Source: Candidatus Omnitrophota bacterium
GTDB lineage: Bacteria; Omnitrophota; Koll11; 1-14-0-20-64-10
Length of the DNA: 64,000 nt
NCBI GenBank assembly: GCA_023818695.1
Contig: JAMWCF010000001.1
Span: 62,001 to 126,000 of the forward strand
Reading direction: 5' to 3'
Below are positions 24,786-33,132 of the stretch, piece by piece (positions within the stretch are counted from its first letter, which is position 1; every line of letters begins with the position of its first letter). The position numbers and the translations under genes are program-made. The notes beneath the pieces were generated by a model, which had not been told where the DNA came from, did no database searches, and was given only the letters and a program-made list of their open reading frames with translations.

Positions 24786-25940
24786 TCAGATGAACGATGA
24801 GAGTTGCCTGATGAGAGAGGGAAGCGGCAGGACAGTGATGGTGAGATCTGCGTGGCGTCGCGTGAACGCGCGATCTGCGTCCTGGGCGACCAGAAAGTTC
24901 TGGCCCTTGGGGTAGGCATGGCGAAATGACCGCAACCCGGCGAGATCCGGATCACCCGACGACCATTTGCATTCGATGGCGATGGGGTCGCGGCCGCGCG
25001 GTGCCAGCACAAAGTCTACCTCATGATCATGCTTGTCACGCCAGTACCGGATGTCACGCAGCTGGAGGCAGCCTTGCAGTTCGTTGAGCACGAAATGCTT
25101 CCACAGCAGTCCGAAGTCTTCCCGCCGAAGCTGATGCCAGCCACGGTGGTAGCAGACAAAGCCTGTATCGAAGGCGTACACCTTAGGAGCCGAGACGATT
25201 TCAGTGGAACGATGCGTGCTGAACGGACGGATCACATGCGCGACCAGGGTGGTTTCCAGCGCTTTGAGGTAGTTCCGGATCGTCCCATGGGCGACCTCGC
25301 ATTCCTTGGCGAATTTCTGCGCCTGGAAGATCCCGGCGCTCCGGGCCATCAGGAGTTCAGCAAACCGCTGGAACGAATCCCGACGTTCCAGCCGGAAGAG
25401 CTCCTGGATGTCTTTGGCCCAGTAGGCGTCCATCCACTCCTGGAAGTCGCGCTCCGGCAGGTCTCGAGAAAGGAAGAACGGCGGCAATCCCCCGCGAAGC
25501 AACCGGTGTTCGAGCCGCTCGTAGTGGAAATCCAACAGATCGGCCAGGATCATGGGCGTCAACCAGAGCACGGTTTTCCGTCCGGTGAGCGTATCCCGGA
25601 ATTTGCGGGAGGCGCCGAGGGTCGAGGAGCCGGTCGCCAGGATGCGGACAGTCGGGAAATGATCAGCCGCGATCTTGAGCACTTGGGCCGGGTCGCGCAA
25701 TCGATGGATCTCATCGAGCACCACGCGTTTGCCCTTCATGTCTGCGAGGAAGCCCTCGGGATCTTCCAGGAGGCGTCGCACACGGGGGATTTCGCAATCG
25801 AAGTATTCCACATCTCCCAGGCTATGGGCGAGCGAGGTCTTTCCTGTCCGCCGTACCCCGGAAAGCCAGAGAATGGAGCGGCGCTGCCAACCGTTCTCGA
25901 TCTCCTTAAGCCAGTGTTTCCGTTTGACGAGCTGTTCCAT
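24786..25940 (-). CDS. AAA_14/DUF4143 family ATPase
   Basis: About 384 aa. Walker A GVRRTGKTSLAHSL is near residue 30, Walker B VVLDEIHRLRD near 75, and the sensor-like TGSSTLGASRK follows. The C-terminal DUF4143 part contains FDTGFVCYHRG and a PD-(D/E)xK-like stretch, HEVDFVLAPRGRDPIAIECKW. Such ATPases are common stand-alone accessory genes of unclear function. The frame is open to 25967. The ATG at 25940 (MEQLVKRKHWL) gives the usual family start, but no Shine-Dalgarno site marks it. It is the only intact gene between the two tRNA-Asn-like 3' ends, which suggests a small island. Confidence 0.88.
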   Translation of the reverse strand: MEQLVKRKHWLKEIENGWQRRSILWLSGVRRTGKTSLAHSLGDVEYFDCEIPRVRRLLEDPEGFLADMKGKRVVLDEIHRLRDPAQVLKIAADHFPTVRILATGSSTLGASRKFRDTLTGRKTVLWLTPMILADLLDFHYERLEHRLLRGGLPPFFLSRDLPERDFQEWMDAYWAKDIQELFRLERRDSFQRFAELLMARSAGIFQAQKFAKECEVAHGTIRNYLKALETTLVAHVIRPFSTHRSTEIVSAPKVYAFDTGFVCYHRGWHQLRREDFGLLWKHFVLNELQGCLQLRDIRYWRDKHDHEVDFVLAPRGRDPIAIECKWSSGDPDLAGLRSFRHAYPKGQNFLVAQDADRAFTRRHADLTITVLPLPSLIRQLSSFI

Positions 25941-26150
25941 CAGGAATAACATTACCATATAGTTCAACTATTTGCAATCATGATGATATATAGAACACGT
26001 CCATTGACTGGCGTTTCGAGCCGTGGAGCATACCCATCGGCGCCTGCCGCTCTGGCTCGGCGCAAGCTGCGACCTCATAAGGAACGCGCGCGGATGGGAG
26101 TGAGGTAAGCCCGGCATGGTACGAGAGAGGCCGAACCGTGTTGTAAACAG

Positions 26151-26174
26151 GTTCGATCCCTAGGAGGGGAGCTA
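26151..26174 (+). repeat. Degenerate copy of the tRNA-Asn 3' end, possible attachment site
   Basis: GTTCGATCCCTAGGAGGGGAGC and the next two bases match the T-loop and acceptor end of tRNA-Asn (24365-24388) at 19 of 24 positions. There is no upstream tRNA body. The stop codon of the serine recombinase remnant (TAG, 26172-26174 on the minus strand) lies inside it. That is the arrangement expected of an att site at the end of an integrated element. Confidence 0.5.
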
Positions 26175-26812
26175 ATACATCCTCTCATCAAACCGAGAGG
26201 ATACAGAAGACCCGCCAGAGCGACCCTTTTTAGGGTTGCCTGGCGGTGTTTTTATTTCAGGCAGGTTGTAGAACGAGATGCTGATCTTCGACGGGTCTTT
26301 GTGATAGACGATTTTTTTGATAAGCAGATGCACCAAGTCCCGCTGTTTTTCAAAGGGCAGAACGTCAAGAACCGCCCCAAAGTATTGAAGATTCTGGCAG
26401 ACGACCGCAGGGTCAATGACCTTCTGTTTTTCTTTGGCCATTTCTTCGTCAATCTCGGCCAGCTTGGTTTTCAGCGTTTCCCGTTGCCCGTCCAGGACAA
26501 GCAGTTTTTCCTGAAGGATGGCGAATTTCTTTTTCCCAATGGCCTTCATAAGCGGGGCGGCCTCTCGGTCTACTTGCTGAAGCCGAGCCACGATTCGGTT
26601 CCGCTCAGCCCGAAGCTCAGGGATTCGCTTTTTGGCCATCTTCACGGCCAACGCTGTGATTTTTTCCACCAAGTCTTGACGCTCGGATAAGAAGCGCAGT
26701 CGCTCTATCACCAAAGCGTCCAACGCCCTGGCCGAAATGCGTCTGATTGAGCAAGCTGTCTTGTCGGCATGACCGACTTTCGTGCATTGATAATAGAGAT
26801 AGGTCTTTGAAT
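26172..26812 (-). pseudogene. Large serine recombinase, C-terminal remnant
   Basis: The frame, read without requiring a start codon, runs back from the stop to the IS boundary at 26812. It gives a zinc-ribbon piece (SKTYLYYQCTKVGHADKTACSIRR), a coiled coil (VEKITALAVKMAKKRIPELRAERNRIVARL split across loops) and the typical end VLPFEKQRDLVHLLIKKIVYH. These are the DNA-binding C-terminal parts of large serine integrases. The catalytic resolvase domain is missing, and the sequence beyond 26812 is IS DNA. It is therefore dead. It probably mobilised the element bounded by the tRNA-Asn ends. Confidence 0.85.
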
Positions 26813-26876
26813 TGCTCCCCGTTTGAACTGGACTTTAGAACAAGAGAGAATGGGTTCAGTGCAGACGGAGGTCAAG

Positions 26877-27116
26877 ATGGCGCAATGACGCAAATGGGAT
26901 TCTAAGACCAAAGCGCTCATCGTGCTCCAGGGGTTGAAAGGCAAGCCGGTGGCGGAGCTGTGCACCGAGCACCAGATCAGCCAGGTCCAGTTCTACCAGG
27001 GGCGCGATCAATTCCTGGCCAACGCTCCCAAGCTGTTCGAGCTGCCTTTAGCCACCCAGCGGGAAGCCCGCTTGGCGCACGAAAACGCCAAGCTCCGTTC
27101 CCTCGTGGGGAGCTGA
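26877..27116 (+). pseudogene. IS3-family OrfA, inactivated
   Basis: ATG 26877 is followed at once by an in-frame TGA (26886-26888). Beyond it the frame encodes the helix-turn-helix OrfA: RKWDSKTKALIVLQGLKGKPVAELC, then ISQVQFYQGRDQFLANA. Near 27108 one G appears lost, so the expected ending GELTLELKKLDEVLA continues in another frame. Two independent lesions show that it is not functional. Confidence 0.8.
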
Positions 27117-27150
27117 CGCTGGAGTTAAAAAAACTCGACGAGGTGCTCGC

Positions 27151-27717
27151 GTGAGACACCGCACCTCGGTCCAGGTCGTCCAGCGAAACCACGGATTGCT
27201 CCAGCGCATCCAGGCGCTTAAGGCCGAGCGCCCCTTCTGGGGCTACCGGCGCATCTGGGCCTACCTGAAGTTCGTGGATCGGCTGGCCGTCAACAAGAAA
27301 CGGGTTCTGCGGCTGATGCGCCAAGCCGATCTGCTGGTCAAGCCCAACCGGAGGCTCCGCCAGCAGTTTCCGGAGGGCGCTCGAGGTCACGATGTACACC
27401 TTATGTCCGACAACGGCTGCCAGCCGACCTCGGTGGTCTTCATGGCTGCTTGCAACCGCCTGGACGTTTACCAGACCTTCACCAGCTACAACAACCGCCG
27501 GGGCAACGCCGACACTGAGCGGATGGTCCGGACGATCAAAGAGGAGCTAATCTGGCTGCGGGAGTGGACGAGTCCCTTCGAGCTGGCCGAGGCACTCGAA
27601 GCCTGGATCAAGCGGTACAATGCCGAGTACGTGCACTCGGCCCTGGGTTACAAGAGTCCGATTCAATGTGAATTGGCTTTTAAAAACAGCCGCCAGACTC
27701 AGTTCCTCCCAGCTTGA
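27151..27717 (+). pseudogene. IS3-family OrfB transposase with internal deletion
   Basis: The 188-aa frame has the HTH_21 region (ERPFWGYRRIWAYLKF, NKKRVLRLMRQADLL). It then jumps from NRRLRQ directly to QFPEGARGHDVHLMSDNGCQPTS. The first catalytic aspartate segment of the integrase core, roughly 65-75 residues in relatives, is missing. The second Asp (SDNG) and the Glu region (GNADTERMVRTIKEE) remain. Without the DDE triad it cannot transpose. Confidence 0.85.
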
Positions 27718-27760
27718 AAAATGGGGAGCATTACACCCGTTACCGAATACAATAAGCTCC

Positions 27761-28099
27761 ATGACACGCAAGGAGTTTGAAGAGGCGGTCCGTGACGCGG
27801 CGGGAAGTCTCCCGAAGCGTTTCAGGGACAGGCTTGAAAATGTGGAGATCGTGGTTGAGGAGGGGACGGCCGACGGGAAATTTTTGGGGCTCTATCAGGG
27901 GATTCCCCACACCGAGAGGGGAACCGGTTACAGCGGAGTTCTTCCCGATAAGATCACCCTCTTCAAGAGAGCCATTGAGGCGGAGTGCGAAGCCAACGGG
28001 TTGGATATCCGGCAGGAGATCGCGCGCGTTGTCCGGCATGAAATCGCGCATCACTTCGGGATTGACGATGGCAGACTGGAGGATCTCGGCGCCTATTGA
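27761..28099 (+). CDS. Small zincin-like metallopeptidase
   Basis: A 112-aa protein of the PF06262 type. The zinc motif is VVRHEIAHHFGIDDGRL, with the two histidines and glutamate of HExxH and a following aspartate. The N-terminal part (FEEAVRDAAGSLPKRFRDRLENVEIVVEE) is the usual helix-strand start. Family members are small cytoplasmic or phage-borne zincins of unknown substrate. ATG 27761 is used, because upstream codons lie inside the IS end. It is the first core gene to the right of the mobile region. Confidence 0.85.
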   Translation: MTRKEFEEAVRDAAGSLPKRFRDRLENVEIVVEEGTADGKFLGLYQGIPHTERGTGYSGVLPDKITLFKRAIEAECEANGLDIRQEIARVVRHEIAHHFGIDDGRLEDLGAY

Positions 28100-28180
28100 A
28101 GACTAGAGGCCGCCGCAGTTTTCCACAAGCGTTTCGCCCATTTCTGCAGGATAATAAGCGGGAAGGGGCGTTTTTCTCGA

Positions 28181-28645
28181 ATGAACAGAAAAGCATTCAC
28201 CCTTGTTGAACTGCTGATCGTCGTGGTCATCGTCGCGCTGTTGACGGCGTTCGCGATCCCTTCGCTGGAAGGGATGGTCTGGCAGGGGCGGTATGCCGAG
28301 GTCTTTTCCACATTCGGGACGATTGCTCAAGCCAAGTCAGCGTATTTCGCCGCCTACGGCACCTATGAAGGGAACCCCCCGTACGATTTCACGGATTGTC
28401 TGGCCGGAAGGGACATCCCGCCGGGATCCACGCGCGTTCAGCAGGATCTGGGAATCAGCATTTCGGACAAGAGCTATTTCCAGTACCTGATCTACCCCAG
28501 CGTGGAGTATCCTGCCGAGAACGCCCTTTACTTCAGGCAGATTCCGTTCGAGTGGGCCTACCTCTGGGATTATTCAAACGGGCAGTGGGCCGCTTACGGC
28601 GGCGAGGACAGCCCCGCGAAGAGGTATTTCAGGCCGCCGTCATAA
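28181..28645 (+). CDS. Type IV pilin-like / pseudopilin protein
   Basis: A 154-aa protein. The class III signal is textbook: short basic leader MNRKA, then FTLVELLIVVVIVALLTAFAIP, with Glu at mature position 5. The mature domain is small and soluble, with one likely disulphide missing (a single Cys). It would be cleaved and N-methylated by a PilD peptidase and assembled by a type IV pilus or type II secretion motor such as the ATPase at 46524. No other pilus genes adjoin it. GATAAT near 28150 may be a -10 box. Confidence 0.88.
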   Translation: MNRKAFTLVELLIVVVIVALLTAFAIPSLEGMVWQGRYAEVFSTFGTIAQAKSAYFAAYGTYEGNPPYDFTDCLAGRDIPPGSTRVQQDLGISISDKSYFQYLIYPSVEYPAENALYFRQIPFEWAYLWDYSNGQWAAYGGEDSPAKRYFRPPS

Positions 28646-28669
28646 CCAAAAGGATGAGAGGTGACACCC

Positions 28670-28981
28670 ATGAGTTTGCTTGCTGAAGTCAGTATTTTCC
28701 CGCTGGACAAGGGAGAGAGCGTGGGTGACTACGTCGCCCGTTCCATCGGGATCATCGAAAAGAGCGGTCTTGCCTACAAGGTCGGCGCGATGGGGACCTG
28801 CATCGAGGGGGAGTGGGACGAGGTGATGGGGGTCATCAAGGCCTGCTTCGAGGCGTTGCGGAGGGACTGCCATCGCGTGGAGATCCAGATCAAGGCGGAT
28901 TACCGCGCCGGCAGAAGCGGCTGCCTGGAAGGAAAGGTCAGGAGCGTGGAGAAGCGCCTCGGCCATGCGGTCTGCAAGTAG
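28670..28981 (+). CDS. MTH1187-family thiamine-binding protein
   Basis: A 103-aa protein with a ferredoxin-like fold. Key segments are LAEVSIFPLDKGESVGDYVARSI and YKVGAMGTCIEGEWDEVMGVIKACFEAL, the signature of the MTH1187/YkoF group. That group binds thiamine or related pyrimidines; its physiological role is poorly defined. ATG 28670 follows the Shine-Dalgarno AGAGGTG. An upstream GTG at 28661 is less likely. It is cytoplasmic, with no thiamine genes next to it. Confidence 0.85.
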   Translation: MSLLAEVSIFPLDKGESVGDYVARSIGIIEKSGLAYKVGAMGTCIEGEWDEVMGVIKACFEALRRDCHRVEIQIKADYRAGRSGCLEGKVRSVEKRLGHAVCK

Positions 28982-28997
28982 GCGGGCAGGCGGTAAG

Positions 28998-29075
28998 ATG
29001 CAACTTGTTTTTCTTTTGATCCTGGCGACGGCAGGGTCCCTGTTCGCCGCGGGACCGTCGGCCGGGGAGGATTAA
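28998..29075 (+). CDS. Possible 25-aa signal-like peptide
   Basis: ATG 28998 encodes MQLVFLLILATAGSLFAAGP and five more residues before TAA. It is hydrophobic with an AxA-like end and lies 16 bp after the thiamine-binding gene. A terminator hairpin follows at once. It could be a real small membrane peptide or the remnant of an exported protein. It has only a weak ribosome binding site (GGCGGTAAG). Confidence 0.35.
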   Translation: MQLVFLLILATAGSLFAAGPSAGED

Positions 29076-29076
29076 C

Positions 29077-29127
29077 GCTAGCCCCGTCTCCTTCGATGCC
29101 AGCGTTACTGGCGTAGCTAGATTTTTA
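29077..29127 (+). terminator. Probable intrinsic terminator
   Basis: The outer pair CTAGC 29078-29082 with GCTAG 29116-29120 encloses an inner hairpin, GCCAG-cgtta-CTGGC (29098-29112). ATTTTTAT follows. It ends the 28181-29075 run. The remaining AT-rich bases to 29325 hold no gene and probably the promoter of the PEP-CTERM gene. Confidence 0.6.
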
Positions 29128-29325
29128 TACGCCCTTATGATCTGGTTCTTTTGTCGTATATTTTCAACATATATAGCTTGAAAGACGACACTCTGTAGAA
29201 TAGTTAATTCTTCAACGTCTCATCCACTTAAATAGACTGATTCCAAGTTAACAGATCTTATTCCTGCTCATCGATCTCCTGGCACGTAAACTGCTTATTT
29301 CAATTATGCAAGAGGGGGCGAAATT

Positions 29326-30126
29326 ATGTCTCGTTTTATTATGAGAATAGTGGTTGTTATCGTTGTTTTTCTGGCCGCGGCGGCGGGGGGGCCGGAATCC
29401 GCTGATGCCGTCCTTATCACTTTTGACTTTAATCCGCTTAAAGATGAGGACAACAACACCAAGGTTCAGACCTACATGAACAACCTCCTGGCCGGCATTT
29501 TGCCGGGCGAGACGGTGACTGTGACAGGTTCTAAAGCGGAGAAGAACTACACCGGCGACGGTCACGCGGTGGGGCCGGTCAACGGCAACAGCGTCAAGTC
29601 CGAGACCTTGGGCAACACGGATTACGGCGTTCCGCATGGCGGCGCCAATGACACCTTCCTCGTCAATAAGAGCAACTCCGACAGGATCACGATGATCTTT
29701 TCCTTCCCGGTCTATTCGGTCTCCTTCGACTACGAAATCTTTCCGGATGGGACCCTTCCGGACGGGACCAAAACAACCAACGCCAACCCGAATTGGCCGG
29801 ACTTCAAGTTCGCGGCGGATGGAACGGTCTACTTCGTCACGCTGGGCGTTATGCCGGGGACCAACGGCACCTACCTGCATTCCCCGGCCAGCGGGAAGAA
29901 CAAGGCGGAGAAGGCCCCTCAATACCTGGGGGAAAGCGGCGACTGGTTCTTTGAGGACGGGGTCATGAAGCTGGAGTTTATCGACTGGCCCCGGACGATC
30001 GGGATCGACAACCTCGAGATCTGCACCGATCAGCCGCAGCCGGTCGTACCGGAACCGGGGTCCCTTCTGCTCTTGGGTAGCGGCCTGGTGGGGATGGGGC
30101 TGCGTTTCCGCAGGAAGAAGGGGTAG
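29326..30126 (+). CDS. PEP-CTERM exosortase-sorted secreted protein
   Basis: A 266-aa protein. The N-terminal signal peptide (IMRIVVVIVVFLAAAAGG) precedes a beta-rich secreted domain that I do not recognise. The C-terminus has the complete PEP-CTERM tripartite signal: VPEPGS, a hydrophobic helix LLLLGSGLVGMGL, then basic RFRRKKG. Such proteins are cut and sorted by exosortase (EpsH/XrtA) and tend to be extracellular matrix proteins. No exosortase is in the window. GAGGGGG upstream of ATG 29326 is a strong ribosome binding site. Confidence 0.9.
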   Translation: MSRFIMRIVVVIVVFLAAAAGGPESADAVLITFDFNPLKDEDNNTKVQTYMNNLLAGILPGETVTVTGSKAEKNYTGDGHAVGPVNGNSVKSETLGNTDYGVPHGGANDTFLVNKSNSDRITMIFSFPVYSVSFDYEIFPDGTLPDGTKTTNANPNWPDFKFAADGTVYFVTLGVMPGTNGTYLHSPASGKNKAEKAPQYLGESGDWFFEDGVMKLEFIDWPRTIGIDNLEICTDQPQPVVPEPGSLLLLGSGLVGMGLRFRRKKG

Positions 30127-30162
30127 AAGAGTTCGGCCCAGAAAGAGATTTTTTCAGAGTAT

Positions 30163-30203
30163 AATAAGGCCTGTCGGCATTGCCGATAGGCCTTATTGTT
30201 TTG
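30163..30203 (+). terminator. Intrinsic terminator after PEP-CTERM gene
   Basis: AATAAGGCCT 30163-30172 pairs with AGGCCTTATT 30188-30197, and inside it TCGGCA pairs with TGCCGA. TTGTTTTG follows. A TATAAT hexamer overlaps its left edge (30160-30165), so the downstream dksA-like gene may also start here. Confidence 0.85.
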
Positions 30204-30215
30204 AACGGAGGGGCG

Positions 30216-30572
30216 ATGGGCGGGAGACTTGACCGGAAAACGCTGGAGGAGATGAAGGGCCGGCTGGAGAGACGGCTGGCGGAACTGACGAAATCGCTGG
30301 GCAAGCACGATAAGCTGACTAGCGAACCGCTGCCCAGCGATTGGGAGGAGGCCTCTTCCATCAAGCCGGAGATGGATGTCGTCGAGTCGCTTGAACGAGG
30401 TGAAGCCAAAGAGATTCGGATGATTCGCGACGCACTGGAGAGGATGAAGGAGGGGACTTACGGGATCTGCGCCGGCTGCGGCAATGGGATCCCTGTGGAG
30501 AGGTTAATGGCCCGGCCCGACTCGGAGCTATGCGTCTCCTGCAAGGAGATTCGAGAGAGAAAAGGCCGGTGA
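30216..30572 (+). CDS. DksA/TraR-type zinc-finger protein
   Basis: A 118-aa protein with a coiled-coil N-terminal half and a C4 zinc finger CAGCGN...CVSC near residues 85-108. The DksA/TraR signature is present in GTYGICAGCGNGIPVERL. Family members insert into the secondary channel of RNA polymerase and modulate rRNA and stress promoters, often with ppGpp. ATG 30216 has the Shine-Dalgarno GGAGGGG. The coiled-coil tip acidic pair typical of DksA is not clearly placed, so a regulatory variant is possible. Confidence 0.87.
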   Translation: MGGRLDRKTLEEMKGRLERRLAELTKSLGKHDKLTSEPLPSDWEEASSIKPEMDVVESLERGEAKEIRMIRDALERMKEGTYGICAGCGNGIPVERLMARPDSELCVSCKEIRERKGR

Positions 30573-30582
30573 CCGTCCGATC

Positions 30583-30690
30583 TTATTTGGACTTTTGGTC
30601 TTTCGTGAAGATCTTCCAGAAGGAGTAGAAGGTCAGCCAGGTGATGAACGCGGCGCTCAAGATCATAAAGATCCAGCCTGAGGGTTTCAT
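30583..30690 (-). CDS. Small membrane subunit of the NSS transporter (MetS-like)
   Basis: A 35-aa protein MKPSGWIFMILSAAFITW plus a tail ending KDQKSK. It is a single membrane helix with a basic C-terminus. Its ATG overlaps the stop of the adjacent NSS-family transporter (ATGA). Methionine/alanine NSS transporters such as MetP require exactly this sort of small partner (MetS) encoded next to them. It was too short for routine gene calling. The assignment rests on size, position and hydrophobicity. Confidence 0.8.
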   Translation of the reverse strand: MKPSGWIFMILSAAFITWLTFYSFWKIFTKDQKSK

Positions 30691-32291
30691 TTGGGCACCT
30701 TATGCTGGATGCGGTGTTTCTTCTGCCAGGCCAGGAAGACGAGGAAAATCAGCGTCAAGAGAATGGTTGTCATCAGGAAGCGGGCGAACCAGATGTAGGG
30801 GTAATCTCCGGGCTGAACGCCCTTCATGAAGATGATTTTGAGCCCGTCCTGCGCGAACCAGGCAACCAGCAGGATGCCCAGGTAGATGGGAGTGACGTAC
30901 TGCATCACGGGGTAGAAGAATTTCGGGATCCGCATGTCGGCCCCCATTTCGATTTCCTTCCAGGCGTTCTTCGGTTTAAAAATCCAGATAAAAAGGATGA
31001 TTTCTACCAGCGCGAAAAGGACGACGCCGAACGTCCCGAGCCAGAAGTCCATCTCATCCAGAAAACCGTGCTTGAGGAAGAAGACGATAGGGATGACAAG
31101 GAAGAGGCACAGCCCTCCGACCATCAGTGCGGCTTTCTGCCGGCTCAACGTAAACTCATCCTGAAGGAAGGCCATCATCGGCTGGGCGAGGGCGATGGAG
31201 GAGAGAAGGCCGGCGATGAAGAGCAGAAAGAACCACAGCGCTCCGAAGAGCTGTCCGCCGGGCAGTTTTTGGAAGATGAGGGGCAGGGCGCAGAAGCCCA
31301 GGTCAAAGGCGCCGCTCTGGGCGATGACCTGCGTTTGCGCCAGCCCGAAGTAGGCCACGGTGACCGGGATGGCGATGAACCCGCCGATCAGGACTTCCGA
31401 GAATTCATTGGTGGCGACCGTTGCCAGTCCGGAGACGACCACGTCGTCCTTTTCCGAGAGATAGCTCGCGTAAGTCTGGATGCAGCCGAACCCAACGCTC
31501 AATGTGAAGAAAATCTGCCCGGTGGCAGCCAGCCAGACCTTCGTGTCCTTCAGCGCTTCGAAATTCGGATTCCACATGAATCCGAGGCCGTTCAGGATGC
31601 TCCTGTCCGGGTAGGCGGGGTCCGGGGTCCCCAGCGTGGCAACGCGCCACACAAGAACGACGCCGATGATGAAGGTAAGGGGGACTCCCCAGGTGGCGAC
31701 CGCTTCGATCCCCTTGACGATCCCGCGTGAGAGGATCCAGGTGAGGATGGCGATGGTGATGAAGAGAAAGATCAGGGCCGTCGCGTGGCTGTTGAAATAT
31801 TCGTTCTGGGCCCTTCCCTGAAAGGCGGCGAGAAAGTCGACCATCTGCTCATGGCCGGGGACGGCGAGATACTGGCCGGTGAGGGAAAATGCGCTGTAAG
31901 CGAGCGTCCAGGAGACGATGTAGTTGTAATAGATTAAAATCCCGAAAGGCAGGAAGATGCCGATCGCCCCGAGGTATTTGGCGAAAGGGTGATTCCAGAG
32001 ATAGTGGAACATTCCCGGCGTCGTGCCGTGGCCGTATTTCCCACCGAAGCGGCCGATTCCCCATTCAATCCACATCAAGGGGATTCCGATGAGGATGAAG
32101 GCGATGAAATAGGGAATCATGAAAGCACCGCCGCCGTTCTGGGCGCATTGGACGGGGAAGCGGAGGAAGTTTCCTATTCCGATGGCGTTGGCCGCCATGG
32201 CCAGCACGACGCCGATGCGGGTCGCCCACTTTTCGCGCGTCTTGTGCGCGGAAGGATCCTGTTTGTGAGTGACGCGTTCCTTTCTTGCCAT
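30687..32291 (-). CDS. Sodium-dependent amino-acid transporter, NSS family
   Basis: A 534-aa protein with about 12 membrane helices. The start is typical of NSS/SNF transporters: WATRIGVVLAMAANAIGIGNFLRFPVQCAQNGGGAF contains the sodium-site helix 1 motif. Helix 6 and the VGFGCIQTYASY segment follow. The pairing with a 35-aa helper points to the MetP-like subgroup that imports methionine or alanine with Na+. Substrate assignment is inference. It is convergent with the dksA-like gene and divergent from terC. Confidence 0.92.
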   Translation of the reverse strand: MARKERVTHKQDPSAHKTREKWATRIGVVLAMAANAIGIGNFLRFPVQCAQNGGGAFMIPYFIAFILIGIPLMWIEWGIGRFGGKYGHGTTPGMFHYLWNHPFAKYLGAIGIFLPFGILIYYNYIVSWTLAYSAFSLTGQYLAVPGHEQMVDFLAAFQGRAQNEYFNSHATALIFLFITIAILTWILSRGIVKGIEAVATWGVPLTFIIGVVLVWRVATLGTPDPAYPDRSILNGLGFMWNPNFEALKDTKVWLAATGQIFFTLSVGFGCIQTYASYLSEKDDVVVSGLATVATNEFSEVLIGGFIAIPVTVAYFGLAQTQVIAQSGAFDLGFCALPLIFQKLPGGQLFGALWFFLLFIAGLLSSIALAQPMMAFLQDEFTLSRQKAALMVGGLCLFLVIPIVFFLKHGFLDEMDFWLGTFGVVLFALVEIILFIWIFKPKNAWKEIEMGADMRIPKFFYPVMQYVTPIYLGILLVAWFAQDGLKIIFMKGVQPGDYPYIWFARFLMTTILLTLIFLVFLAWQKKHRIQHKVPK

Positions 32292-32373
32292 AGAAGGTTT
32301 ATTTAGATTACACCTGTTTTTAGTTTTTGAAAAAGAAAAATGTCCTCCAGTTTTGGTAGGATAGAAGAACGTG

Positions 32374-33132
32374 ATGGAGAATATCTTTCAATTTGAAAAT
32401 CTGGCGGCCCTTCTGACGCTGACGGCGCTGGAGATTGTGCTGGGGGTCGACAACGTCGTCTTTATCTCGATCCTGACGGGAAAGCTTCCCCGCTCCCGGC
32501 AGGAGCAGGCCAGGAGGGTGGGACTCGGGTTGGCCATGTTCATGCGGCTGGCCCTTCTTTTTTCCATCAGCTGGGTGATGGGGCTGACCCGGCCGCTTTT
32601 CTCGGTCCTCGGAAAGGAGATTTCGGGCCGGGACCTGATCCTGGTGATCGGAGGTCTGTTTCTGCTGGCCAAGAGCACCAGCGAGATCCATGAGAAACTG
32701 GAAGGGGAGACAGCCGGAGCCAGGGGGGTGGGCAAAGGGGTCTCCTTCTCGGGGATCATTTTCCAGATTATCCTGCTGGACATTGTTTTCTCGCTGGATT
32801 CGGTGATTACGGCGGTCGGTATGTCGGACGAGATCGCCGTCATGTGCCTGGCGGTTATCATCGCGGTTGGGTTCATGATGGTCTTCGCGGGGGCGATCAG
32901 CTCCTTCGTGCATAAGCACCCCACCGTCAAGATGCTGGCGCTGGCTTTCCTGCTGCTGATCGGGGTGGCTCTGGTGGCGGATGGCCTGCACCACCATATC
33001 CCCAAAGGGTACATTTACTTCGCGATGGCTTTTTCCGTGTTCGTGGAAATGTTGAACTTAAGGATGCGGGCGGCGAAAACGCCGCCGCTGGAATTGCGGG
33101 AACCGCAGATGATGACGGAGAAGTGGAAATGA
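32374..33132 (+). CDS. TerC-family integral membrane protein
   Basis: A 252-aa protein with about seven helices. The TerC hallmarks are in place: TALEIVLGVDNVVFISIL and QIILLDIVFSLDSVITAVGM, two acidic repeats thought to bind metal. Characterised relatives export manganese and help metallate secreted enzymes. ATG 32374 (or GTG 32371) lies about 10 bp after TAGGAT at 32357-32362, with no Shine-Dalgarno site. The stop overlaps a tiny downstream gene (ATGA). Confidence 0.92.
   Translation: MENIFQFENLAALLTLTALEIVLGVDNVVFISILTGKLPRSRQEQARRVGLGLAMFMRLALLFSISWVMGLTRPLFSVLGKEISGRDLILVIGGLFLLAKSTSEIHEKLEGETAGARGVGKGVSFSGIIFQIILLDIVFSLDSVITAVGMSDEIAVMCLAVIIAVGFMMVFAGAISSFVHKHPTVKMLALAFLLLIGVALVADGLHHHIPKGYIYFAMAFSVFVEMLNLRMRAAKTPPLELREPQMMTEKWK

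Larger units (their letters stand above)
26813..27730 (+). mobile_element. Decayed IS3-family insertion sequence
   Basis: The ends carry imperfect inverted repeats beginning TGCTCCCC (26813-26820) and GGGGAGCA (27723-27730), with further partial match inside (GTTTGAACTGG against ATTTTTCAAGCTGG). The 918-bp length is short for IS3 (1.2-1.5 kb) because orfB is internally deleted. OrfA has a nonsense codon and a frameshift. No flanking target duplication is visible (TGAAT versus TTACA). That fits a deletion next to the IS that also removed the recombinase front. Confidence 0.85.
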
